Positions 1-5,433 of a DNA stretch of 5,433 nt are shown here, in pieces (within the stretch, counting starts at the first letter, position 1; the number at the start of each line of letters is the position of its first letter). Source of the stretch: Pseudomonadota bacterium (GTDB lineage Bacteria; Pseudomonadota; Alphaproteobacteria; Acetobacterales; Acetobacteraceae). The position numbers and the translations under genes are program-made. The DNA lies in the NCBI GenBank assembly GCA_023390705.1, contig JAEWCI010000372.1:1-5433 (forward strand), in the 5' to 3' direction. The notes under the pieces were generated by a model. It saw only the letters and a program-made list of their open reading frames with translations, did no database searches and had not been told where the DNA came from.

Positions 1-19
1 TCATCGCGACGACACTCGC
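1..19 (-). other. In-frame continuation of mrpD beyond the TAG
   Basis: After the TAG, the same frame reads Ala-Ser-Val-Val-Ala-Met and then runs off the window. With a leucine in place of the stop, the local sequence becomes VLSGLASVVAM, which fits the conserved MrpD segment that I recall as LSGLA followed by small and hydrophobic residues. A TTG to TAG change would explain it with one substitution. This short stretch is therefore read as the severed C-terminal part of mrpD. Only six codons are visible, so the extent of the remnant cannot be judged here. Confidence 0.6.
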
Positions 20-1396
20 CTATCCGGAAAGGACGAGGGCGGCGAGCAGCGCCGAGGCGCTGTATGAAACGCCCTCGGCACCGGCGCCGAACAGCGGCGC
101 CAGTATCGCGAATTTCGCCAGGAATCCGGAAAGTGGCGGGAGTCCCGCAATCAGCAGCGCGCAGCCGATGAAGCCAAGGCCCAGCAGCGCCATGGTTGCG
201 GGAATGGCGATGCCGACTTCCTCGTCCTCCAGGTCCTCCTCCTCGCCTCCCTCCCCGAAGGCTTCCCGCGTCACGGCAAGCACGTCCGCGCCGCCCTCGC
301 GGCCGCGCTCGATGAGCTCGATCAGCAGGAAGAAGGCCGAGATCGCGAGGACCGAGCTTGCGAGGTAGAAAAGCGCCCCGCCGGTGACGGCAACCCGGCC
401 CGTGCCGATCGCCGCCAGCAGCGTGCCGGATGAGACGAGGACGCTTGCCCCGGCCAGCCTTGCCATGTTCTGCGTGGCAAGCACGGAAACCGAACCGAAG
501 GCGATGGTGAGCAGCCCGCCAACCGTAAGCCAGACACCGCCGAACCCGGCCGACTCTCCCGCACCCGCGCCAAAGAGCATCAACCAGAGCCGCAGCACGG
601 CATAGATGCCGACCTTGCTCAGGATGGACAGGATCGCAGCGGCCGGGGCGCTCGCCGCGGCATAGGTGGTCGGCAGCCAGAAGCCTACCGGCCACATCGC
701 CGCCTTGATCAGGAAGGCGACACCGAGGACGGCGGCGCCCGCTTCCAGCAGCGCCCGGTCCTCGCCAGGGAAGTCGGCGATCCGGCCGGACAGCGCCGCC
801 ATGTTGAGCGTCCCCGCGACGCCGTAGATGACGCTCACCCCGATGAGGAAGAGCAGCGAGGCCGCGAGATTGATCGCAATGTAATGCAGCCCGGCCCTGA
901 CCCGTGCCGTGCCGGAGCCGTGCAGCGCCAGCCCGTAGGAGGCGGCCAGCATGACCTCGAAGAAGACGAAGAGGTTGAACAGGTCGCCTGTCAGGAAGGC
1001 GCCGTTCAGCCCCATCAACTGGAATTGGAAGATCGGCTGAAAATTCGCCCCCGCGCGATGCCAGCGGGCCAGGGAGAAGACCAGCGCCGCCAGCCCGAGC
1101 ACGGCCGTCAGCGCGAGCATCAGGGCGGAGAGCCGGTCCAGCACCAGCACAATGCCGAAGAGAGCCGGCCAGTTACCCAGGCGATAGACGCGCACCAGGG
1201 CGCCATCCGCACCGGCCGCACCGCCATCCGCCTGGCGCAGGAGCACGAGTGCGAGGACGAAGAGGGTCAGGGTGGAGAGGAGGCCAAGCACCGTTCTCAA
1301 CCGGCGCCGCCGCTCGCCGGCAAGCACCATCAGCGTCCCGGCAAGGAGGGGAACGAGAATCGGCGCGATCGTCAGGTGGTCCGTCCAGCCGCTCAA
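20..1396 (-). CDS. mrpD: Mrp cation/proton antiporter subunit D, apparently cut short by an in-frame TAG
   Basis: This is the second large membrane subunit of the Mrp antiporter, a NuoM/NuoN-like proton-translocating protein of the inner membrane. As read it has 458 residues, shorter than the roughly 490-550 I expect for the family. Visible family marks are a membrane Glu in FFEVML (E147), Lys in LIKAAMWPVGFWLP (K231), Lys in LSKVGIY (K261) and Lys in PPLSGFLAKF (K428). A strongly acidic loop lies at about 381-393. Many hydrophobic segments run from residue 8 to the end. The start is taken as TTG at 1396, because it gives the usual short N-terminus before the first membrane helix, is preceded by AGGGAG at 8 bases and overlaps the mrpC stop as TTGA; no ATG lies close upstream in frame. 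The TAG at 22-20 falls within an expected membrane helix and the frame continues with family-like codons, so the gene is probably interrupted or misread. Family identity is secure; integrity is not. Confidence 0.9.
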   Translation of the reverse strand: MSGWTDHLTIAPILVPLLAGTLMVLAGERRRRLRTVLGLLSTLTLFVLALVLLRQADGGAAGADGALVRVYRLGNWPALFGIVLVLDRLSALMLALTAVLGLAALVFSLARWHRAGANFQPIFQFQLMGLNGAFLTGDLFNLFVFFEVMLAASYGLALHGSGTARVRAGLHYIAINLAASLLFLIGVSVIYGVAGTLNMAALSGRIADFPGEDRALLEAGAAVLGVAFLIKAAMWPVGFWLPTTYAAASAPAAAILSILSKVGIYAVLRLWLMLFGAGAGESAGFGGVWLTVGGLLTIAFGSVSVLATQNMARLAGASVLVSSGTLLAAIGTGRVAVTGGALFYLASSVLAISAFFLLIELIERGREGGADVLAVTREAFGEGGEEEDLEDEEVGIAIPATMALLGLGFIGCALLIAGLPPLSGFLAKFAILAPLFGAGAEGVSYSASALLAALVLSG

Positions 1397-1737
1397 CGCT
1401 CGCGCTCCCTGCCATCGACATGGTCCGTTCCCGTCAGGCCGCGCGCCGCGAGGAGCACCACAAGGAACAGGGCGGTGGTCGCGAAGCCGATCACGATGGC
1501 GGTCAGGACCAGCGCCTGCGGCACCGGGTCGGCATGCTGGGCCAGGTTGCCCGCCGTGCCGTGCTCGAGAATCGGCACCGCGCCGGTCCGCAGCCCGCCG
1601 GTGGAGAATATGAACAGGTTGACGGCGTAGGACAGCAGGGAGAGGCCGATGATGACCTGGAAGGTCCGCGGCCGCAGCAGCAGCCAAACCCCGGCCCCCG
1701 TCAGCACGCCGATGCCGAGCGCGACGACGAGTTCCAT
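1393..1737 (-). CDS. mrpC: Mrp cation/proton antiporter subunit C (NuoK-like)
   Basis: This is a small inner-membrane subunit of the Mrp antiporter, homologous to NuoK of complex I, with 114 residues, about the usual MrpC length. Three membrane helices are visible at about residues 3-22, 27-46 and 74-97. The second carries GLSLLSYAVNLFIF, and the third begins with the family signature DPVPQALVLTAIVIGFA (residues 70-86). The C-terminus is short, charged and cytoplasmic-looking (GRERER). The ATG at 1737 is chosen because it starts directly before helix 1, has GGGAGAGGA just upstream, and shares its A with the mrpAB stop (TGATG). The stop overlaps the TTG start of mrpD. These overlaps suggest translational coupling. 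No residue appears to be missing. Confidence 0.96.
   Translation of the reverse strand: MELVVALGIGVLTGAGVWLLLRPRTFQVIIGLSLLSYAVNLFIFSTGGLRTGAVPILEHGTAGNLAQHADPVPQALVLTAIVIGFATTALFLVVLLAARGLTGTDHVDGRERER
1405..1410 (-). promoter_or_regulatory. Ribosome binding site deciding the mrpD TTG start
   Basis: The minus strand reads AGGGAG, eight bases before the TTG at 1396. It lies in the last codons of mrpC. Together with the TTGA overlap it supports TTG as the start of mrpD despite this being a rare start codon. Confidence 0.65.
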
Positions 1738-4685
1738 CAGTCCTCTCCCACCATGAGGGGAGCCTGCCTGTTCCCGGCCGGATTGGATTCGGCGCGCGGC
1801 ACGGCGCGGCTCCCGCGGACGGACTGATGGGCAAGTGCGATCAGCAACAACACCGTGGCGCCAAGCACCAGGGCGAAGACGCCGATGTCGAAGAGCAGCG
1901 CGCTGGCCGTGGGCACCTGGCCGATCACGGGCAGTTCGGCATAGCCGAAATAGGAGGTCAGGAACGGCCGGCCGAACAGCCAGGCGCCAAGGCCGGTGCC
2001 GGTGGCCAGCAGGAGCCCGGCGCCCATCCAGCGCAGCGGGTGGACCCGCAGGTGGTCCTCGGTCCATTGGGCGCCGCCGATCATGTACTGCAGGATGATC
2101 GCTATCGAAGCGGTCAGGCCCGCCGTGAAGCCGCCACCGGGCAGGTCGTGCCCGCGCAACAGCAGGTAAACGGCCATGACCCCGATCACCGGGAAGAGCA
2201 GCCGCGTGATGACGGAGGGAACCAGCAGCCATTCGGAGACGGTGTCGCCTTCGCGCCGGTCCGGTTGCGCAGCGTCATAGGCGCTCTGGTCGCGCTGCTG
2301 CTCCGGGATCTCGACGCTGTCGGGTGCCGGGCGGAAGCGCCGCAGCAGCGCAAAGACGGTCAGCGCCACCGCGCCGAGCACGGTGATCTCGCCCAAGGTG
2401 TCGAAGCCGCGGAAATCCACCAGGATCACGTTGACCACATTGGTGCCGCCGCCTTCCGAATAGGCACGCTCCAGGAAATGCTGCGCGAGCAGTTCGGGCG
2501 GGGTCCGCGTCATCACCGCGAAGGCCAGCGCCGCCATGCCGCCACCCGCGGCGAGGGCGATGCCGAGGTCTCGCAGGCGGCGCGTCATCGTGATCACCTC
2601 CGGCCCGCGCGTGCCCGGTACATCGAAGCGCTTGGGCAGCCAGCGCAGGCCCAGCAGCAGCAGGACCGTGGTGACCACCTCAACCAGAAGCTGGGTCAGG
2701 GCGAGATCGGGCGCAGAGAACCAGACGAAGGTCACGCAGACCACCAACCCGACGCCGCCGACCATGATGAGCGCGGCCAGGCGGTGGAATTTCGCCTGCC
2801 AGCCCGCACCGAGCGCGCAGGCCCCACCCACCAGCCAGACCAGCGCGATCACCGGGTCCACGCCCTGCGGGGCCAGGTTACCCGGCCCGAACCCGCGCTG
2901 GTACACGGCCCAGCCGGCGGCCAGCAGGACGACGCACAGCAGCAGCCGCAATTGGGTCTGCAGGCGGCGCGTGCCGAGCACGCCCTCCACTGACCGCGCA
3001 AAACGCCATGCGAGGAAGACCATCGCCCGCTCGAAGATGCGGCGGCCTTCGAGCCGGCGGATCAGCGGCGGCCCCTCGATGCCGCTCAGCAGGTGCCGCT
3101 GGAGCGCGAGGTAGAGCAGCACGCCGCCCACCAGCGCGATCACGCTCATCACCAGGGGCTGGCTGAGGCCATGCCAGACGGCCAGGCTGTAGCTGGGCGT
3201 GGCCGCGCCCAGCACCGAACGCACCGCCACGTCCAGATACGGCCCTATCGTGGCCGCCGGCAGGACGCCGACCATGATGCAGGCCAGCACGAGTATCTCC
3301 ACGGGGAACCGCATCCAGGCGGGTGGTTCGTGCGGCGCGCGCGGCAGGTCCAGCGGATCGGGGCCGAAGAAGGCGCCATGGATGAAGCGCAGCGAATAGG
3401 TGACGGCGAAGGCGCTCGCCACCATCGCGGCGACCGGCAGCAGGGTGACCAGCACCGGCAGCGGGGCATGCGCCGAAAGTGCCTCGGCGAAGAACATCTC
3501 CTTGGAGAGGAAGCCATTCAGCAGCGGCACGCCGGCCATCGCGGCGGCGGCGATCATGGCCAGCCGCGAAGTGAAGGGCATGGAGCGGTTCAGGCCGGAA
3601 AGGCGCCGGATGTCCCGCGTGCCGGTTTCGTGGTCAATGATGCCCGCGGCCATGAAGAGCGACGCCTTGAAGGTGGCGTGGTTCATGGTGTGGAAGATCG
3701 CCGCAACCATGGCCAATTCGCTGTTCAGGCCGAGCAGCAGGGTGATCAACCCGAGATGGCTGATGGTCGAATAGGCCAGCAGGCCCTTCAGGTCATGCTG
3801 GAAGATCGCGATATAGGCACCAAGCAGCAACGTGACCAGGCCGGCGGTGCCGACCATCCAGAACCAGGCCTCCGTGCCCGCCAGGACGGGCCAGAGCCGC
3901 GCGAGCAGGAACACGCCCGCCTTCACCAGCGTGGCCGAATGGAGATAGGCCGAAACCGGGGTCGGGGCGGCCATGGCATGCGGCAGCCAGAAATGGAACG
4001 GGAACTGCGCGCTCTTGGTCAAGGCGCCAAGCACGACGAGGATGAGCGCCGGCAGGTACAGGGGATGCGCCCGGATGCGGTCCCCGGATGCCAATACCTG
4101 GTCGAGATCATAGCTGCCGACGATGTGGCCCAGCAGCAGCACGCCCGCGAAGAGACAAAACCCACCGGCCGCGGTGACCATCAGCGCCATGCGCGCCCCG
4201 TCCCGTGCCGCCGGGACATGGTACCAGTAGCCGATCAGCAGGAAGGAAAAGAGGCTTGTCAGCTCCCAGAAAAAGGCAAGCTGGATCAGGTTGCCCGACA
4301 GCACCATGCCGGTCATGGACCCCATAAAGGCAAGGAGAAAGGCAAAGAAACGCGGCACCGGGTCGTCGGAGGCCATGTAGTAGCGTGCATACAGCACCAC
4401 GAGCACGCCGATGCTGGTCACCAGACCCGCGAAGAACCAGGCGAAGCCGTCCATCCGCAGGACCAGGTTCAACCCAAGCCCAGGCAACCAGGCAAACTCG
4501 GCGTGGAGGACATCCCCGCCCGCCACGGTCGGATAGGCGATCCAGACCAGAGCCAGGCAGGTGAACGCAACGGCGCCGGCAAGCCATGCCACCGCGTTGC
4601 GCGCATGGGTCGGCAGCAGCCCGGCGACGATGGTGCCGACGAAGGGCAGGCCGATGATGGCGAGGAGGAGCACGGCATCAGTCAT
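1737..4685 (-). CDS. mrpA: Mrp cation/proton antiporter subunit A with fused subunit B domain
   Basis: This is the largest subunit of the Mrp Na+(K+)/H+ antiporter, 982 residues, in the inner membrane. Residues 1 to about 440 form a NuoL-like proton channel module. Its expected charged residues are present: E141 in FFWELTSLFSF, K224 in ALTKSAQFPFHFWLPH, H249 and K255 in YLHSATLVKAG, H332, H336 and K340 in FHTMNHATFKASLF, and K395 in GFLSKEMFF. A basic amphipathic stretch (about 541-580) leads to the MrpA-specific C-terminal part. There WFSAPDLALTQLLVEVVTT (655-673, with D660 and E669) matches the MbhD/DUF4040 type, and DFRGFDTLGEITVLG (757-771) the MbhE type. A polar linker (about 783-818) joins a MrpB domain (about 819-955) with the motif LLRGHDLPGGGFTAGL. 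No start codon that would separate MrpB is seen at the junction, so the fusion looks genuine, as in the PhaAB type of alphaproteobacteria. Start: ATG at 4685, just before helix 1. Confidence 0.96.
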   Translation of the reverse strand: MTDAVLLLAIIGLPFVGTIVAGLLPTHARNAVAWLAGAVAFTCLALVWIAYPTVAGGDVLHAEFAWLPGLGLNLVLRMDGFAWFFAGLVTSIGVLVVLYARYYMASDDPVPRFFAFLLAFMGSMTGMVLSGNLIQLAFFWELTSLFSFLLIGYWYHVPAARDGARMALMVTAAGGFCLFAGVLLLGHIVGSYDLDQVLASGDRIRAHPLYLPALILVVLGALTKSAQFPFHFWLPHAMAAPTPVSAYLHSATLVKAGVFLLARLWPVLAGTEAWFWMVGTAGLVTLLLGAYIAIFQHDLKGLLAYSTISHLGLITLLLGLNSELAMVAAIFHTMNHATFKASLFMAAGIIDHETGTRDIRRLSGLNRSMPFTSRLAMIAAAAMAGVPLLNGFLSKEMFFAEALSAHAPLPVLVTLLPVAAMVASAFAVTYSLRFIHGAFFGPDPLDLPRAPHEPPAWMRFPVEILVLACIMVGVLPAATIGPYLDVAVRSVLGAATPSYSLAVWHGLSQPLVMSVIALVGGVLLYLALQRHLLSGIEGPPLIRRLEGRRIFERAMVFLAWRFARSVEGVLGTRRLQTQLRLLLCVVLLAAGWAVYQRGFGPGNLAPQGVDPVIALVWLVGGACALGAGWQAKFHRLAALIMVGGVGLVVCVTFVWFSAPDLALTQLLVEVVTTVLLLLGLRWLPKRFDVPGTRGPEVITMTRRLRDLGIALAAGGGMAALAFAVMTRTPPELLAQHFLERAYSEGGGTNVVNVILVDFRGFDTLGEITVLGAVALTVFALLRRFRPAPDSVEIPEQQRDQSAYDAAQPDRREGDTVSEWLLVPSVITRLLFPVIGVMAVYLLLRGHDLPGGGFTAGLTASIAIILQYMIGGAQWTEDHLRVHPLRWMGAGLLLATGTGLGAWLFGRPFLTSYFGYAELPVIGQVPTASALLFDIGVFALVLGATVLLLIALAHQSVRGSRAVPRAESNPAGNRQAPLMVGED
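1741..1749 (-). promoter_or_regulatory. Ribosome binding site of mrpC inside the mrpAB end
   Basis: The minus strand reads GGGAGAGGA, with GGAG seven bases before the mrpC ATG. It lies in the last codons of mrpAB, and with the TGATG stop/start overlap it supports the chosen mrpC start and coupled translation. Confidence 0.75.
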
Positions 4686-4700
4686 CGCCCCGATCTCACA

Positions 4701-4707
4701 CCTCCTC
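4701..4707 (-). promoter_or_regulatory. Possible Shine-Dalgarno site of mrpA with long spacing
   Basis: The minus strand reads GAGGAGG here, the best anti-16S match before mrpA, but it ends 15 bases before the ATG at 4685, longer than the usual 5-10. The only closer purine run is GGGG three bases before the ATG. No alternative in-frame start fits the strong site better. The first five bases of the site's region (minus-strand TGAGG) can pair with CCTCA at 4723-4719, giving a weak 5-bp stem with a 10-base loop. Confidence 0.5.
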
Positions 4708-4745
4708 AGACAGGAATATGAGGGTCCCGGCAGTGCTGCGGCACA

Positions 4746-5234
4746 TCACTCCGCTTCCGGTCTGGCCCCTGCGCCGGCCGGGGCAGATCCGGCCGGGCGC
4801 AGGAGCGCCACCACCTCATCGGGACTGTCCGAGGTTCGCAGCCGGCGGAGCACCTGCGGCTCCCGCAGGGCGCGGCATGTCTCGGCCAGGGTAGGGAGAA
4901 AGCCCTCGGGCGAAGCCTCCGGCCAGAGCACCAGGATGACAAGGTCCACCGGCTCCTCGTCCCTCGCCTCGTAATCAATCGGGCGGTGCAGCCGGGCGAA
5001 GAGCATGAGCGGCGGGTCGTTCCCCTGAAGCCGTGCATGCGGCAGCGCCACGCCCCGGCCAAGGGCAGTCGAGCCGAGTTGCTCGCGCGCCTGCAGGGCC
5101 TCCAGGATCTCCTCCTCCGGCCGGCCGAGGCGGCTGGCTGCCTCCGCCGAGAGCGATTGGAGAACGCCTCGCTTGTTCCTGGCGGTCAGGTCCAGGATGA
5201 CGCCATCCGCGGAAAGGAAATGCGCTGTCCACAT
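4746..5234 (-). CDS. ptsN: PTS EIIA-Ntr-like regulatory phosphocarrier (PtsN type)
   Basis: This is a soluble cytoplasmic PTS IIA domain protein of 162 residues, close to the usual 150-155 of PtsN (EIIA-Ntr). In the nitrogen PTS it receives phosphate from NPr and acts as a regulator rather than a sugar transporter. The active-site motif is clear: REQLGSTALGRGVALPHARL contains the phosphorylatable histidine, H66. The N-terminal FLSADGVILDLTARNKRGVL and the C-terminal region around LREPQVLRRLRTSDSPDEVVALL also fit the fold. The last 16 residues are a Pro/Ala/Gly-rich tail without recognised function. The ATG at 5234 is chosen over upstream in-frame ATGs (5282 and 5405): it gives the normal family N-terminus and has GGAG six bases upstream, while the extension is low-complexity and covers the leader repeats. 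It lies 60 bases before mrpA in the same direction, so it is probably in the same transcript. Family assignment is firm; orthology to classical ptsN (beside rpoN) is not, since no rpoN, hpf or NPr gene is in the window. Confidence 0.92.
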   Translation of the reverse strand: MWTAHFLSADGVILDLTARNKRGVLQSLSAEAASRLGRPEEEILEALQAREQLGSTALGRGVALPHARLQGNDPPLMLFARLHRPIDYEARDEEPVDLVILVLWPEASPEGFLPTLAETCRALREPQVLRRLRTSDSPDEVVALLRPAGSAPAGAGARPEAE

Positions 5235-5240
5235 TGCTTG

Positions 5241-5244
5241 CTCC
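5241..5244 (-). promoter_or_regulatory. Ribosome binding site of the ptsN-like gene
   Basis: The minus strand reads GGAG six bases before the ATG at 5234. This spacing is ideal and is a main reason for choosing this start over the longer open frame that extends upstream. Confidence 0.65.
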
Positions 5245-5264
5245 GTGAAGGCCGGGAACCCTGC

Positions 5265-5308
5265 CCTGCCATGGCCGCCCATCGCCCCTGGGCAGGGGCA
5301 ATGGCAGG
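5265..5308 (-). repeat. Two overlapping, mutually exclusive inverted repeats in the ptsN leader
   Basis: An outer pair, CCTGCCAT (5308-5301 on the minus strand) with ATGGCAGG (5272-5265), is a perfect 8-bp inverted repeat. An inner pair at 5304-5294 and 5289-5279 forms an 11-bp stem with one T-G wobble around a 4-base loop. The two share CCAT at 5304-5301, so the full stems cannot both form, although the CCCCT/AGGGG core of the inner one can sit inside the outer. No T-run follows on either strand, so it does not look like an intrinsic terminator. It lies about 20 bases upstream of the ptsN ribosome binding site, in the probable 5' untranslated leader. Function is unknown. Confidence 0.6.
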
Positions 5309-5320
5309 AAAACGACAATG

Positions 5321-5340
5321 ATGGCGCAGAGTCACGCCAT
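5321..5340 (-). repeat. Perfect 6-bp hairpin in the upstream leader
   Basis: The minus strand reads ATGGCG, an 8-base spacer (TGACTCTG) and CGCCAT, extendable by a G-U pair. It is followed on the minus strand by CATTGTCG and then TTTT, so a weak terminator or attenuator for transcription arriving from the right is possible, but the T-run starts 8 bases after the stem. It could equally be an operator-like palindrome. I cannot decide between these. Confidence 0.45.
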
Positions 5341-5433
5341 TTCAGGTGGGAATCCTCCCCGCCACTGCCACCCCTTAGCGCCCGGCTGTGGGCCCCGTCC
5401 GGCACGCAGGCACCGGATTCCGAGGCGGTGGAG
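5341..5433. other. Distal upstream region with no recognisable gene or promoter
   Basis: Very GC-rich sequence. I see no convincing -35/-10 pair, sigma-54 site or family-like protein in any frame. The ptsN reading frame stays open through it but encodes low-complexity residues. The promoter of the ptsN-mrp unit may lie here or beyond the window edge. Confidence 0.4.

Noticed and set aside
884..1827. Overlapping plus-strand open frames opposite mrpD and mrpC
   Set aside because: They lie fully antisense to conserved genes and encode polar low-complexity sequence.
1397..1834. Upstream extension of the mrpD frame to an ATG at 1834
   Set aside because: The extra 146 residues are Arg/Ala/Pro-rich, overlap mrpC and the mrpAB end, and show no membrane segments or MrpD homology.
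1827..2993. Long plus-strand open frame of 388 codons opposite the mrpA C-terminus and mrpB domain
   Set aside because: Same type of antisense shadow: low-complexity, Gln/Arg/His-rich, no recognisable domain.
3093..4721. Long plus-strand open frame of 542 codons opposite mrpA
   Set aside because: It is antisense to a well-supported mrpA and its product is rich in Gln, His, Arg, Gly and Glu without any family-like motif. Such frames are common opposite GC-rich membrane protein genes, whose codons rarely give stops on the other strand.
5235..5405. N-terminal extension of ptsN to ATG at 5405 or 5282
   Set aside because: The extension has no PtsN-like sequence, covers the inverted repeats, and the ATG at 5234 has a better ribosome binding site and family-typical N-terminus.
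5318..5433. Possible start of a divergent plus-strand gene at ATG 5318 or 5321
   Set aside because: The frame stays open to the window edge, but encodes Pro/Arg/His-rich residues typical of noncoding GC-rich DNA and has only a weak AGGA upstream. More sequence to the right could change this.
5345..5433. Partial resemblance to cobalamin riboswitch core elements (GGGAATCC and CCCGCCACTG on the plus strand)
   Set aside because: The spacing is wrong and the B12-box (GCCAGGAGACC-like) is not present in the window; the match is likely chance in GC-rich sequence.

Overview
The window is GC-rich, densely packed bacterial DNA in which all recognisable genes are on the minus strand, so transcription runs from high to low coordinates. 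The gene content is a PTS EIIA-Ntr-like protein followed by the first part of a multisubunit cation/proton antiporter (Mrp, also called Mnh or Pha) operon. The MrpA-MrpB fusion, the protein sequences and the strong GC bias suggest an alphaproteobacterium. A Rhodospirillales/Acetobacteraceae-like source is a guess from style, not a demonstrated assignment.

Layout in transcription order: 5433-5235 is a leader without a recognisable gene, but it holds strong inverted repeats just upstream of the first gene. 5234-4746 encodes a 162-residue PTS IIA protein of the PtsN type with its active-site histidine. After a 60-base gap, 4685-1737 encodes a 982-residue MrpA with MrpB fused at its C-terminus. 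1737-1393 encodes MrpC and overlaps the mrpAB stop by one base (TGATG). MrpD starts at a TTG at 1396 that overlaps the mrpC stop (TTGA) and runs to a TAG at 22-20. The remaining subunits usual in such operons (MrpE, F and G) would lie to the left, outside the window.

How the genes work together: MrpA and MrpD are the two large proton-channel-like subunits, related to NuoL and NuoM/NuoN of respiratory complex I. MrpC resembles NuoK, and the MrpA C-terminal region plus the MrpB domain complete the membrane module. Together with MrpE-G they normally exchange cytoplasmic Na+ or K+ for external protons. The PtsN-like protein may link nitrogen/PTS phosphorylation state to potassium or sodium homeostasis; this is inferred from its position.

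The two points most worth a second look are the TAG in mrpD and the PtsN-like gene heading the operon. The TAG falls inside a conserved C-terminal segment and homologous-looking codons continue after it, so mrpD looks interrupted by a nonsense change or a sequence error. The structured leader upstream of ptsN is a third, weaker lead. I found no RNA genes, CRISPR arrays, insertion sequences or clear terminators.
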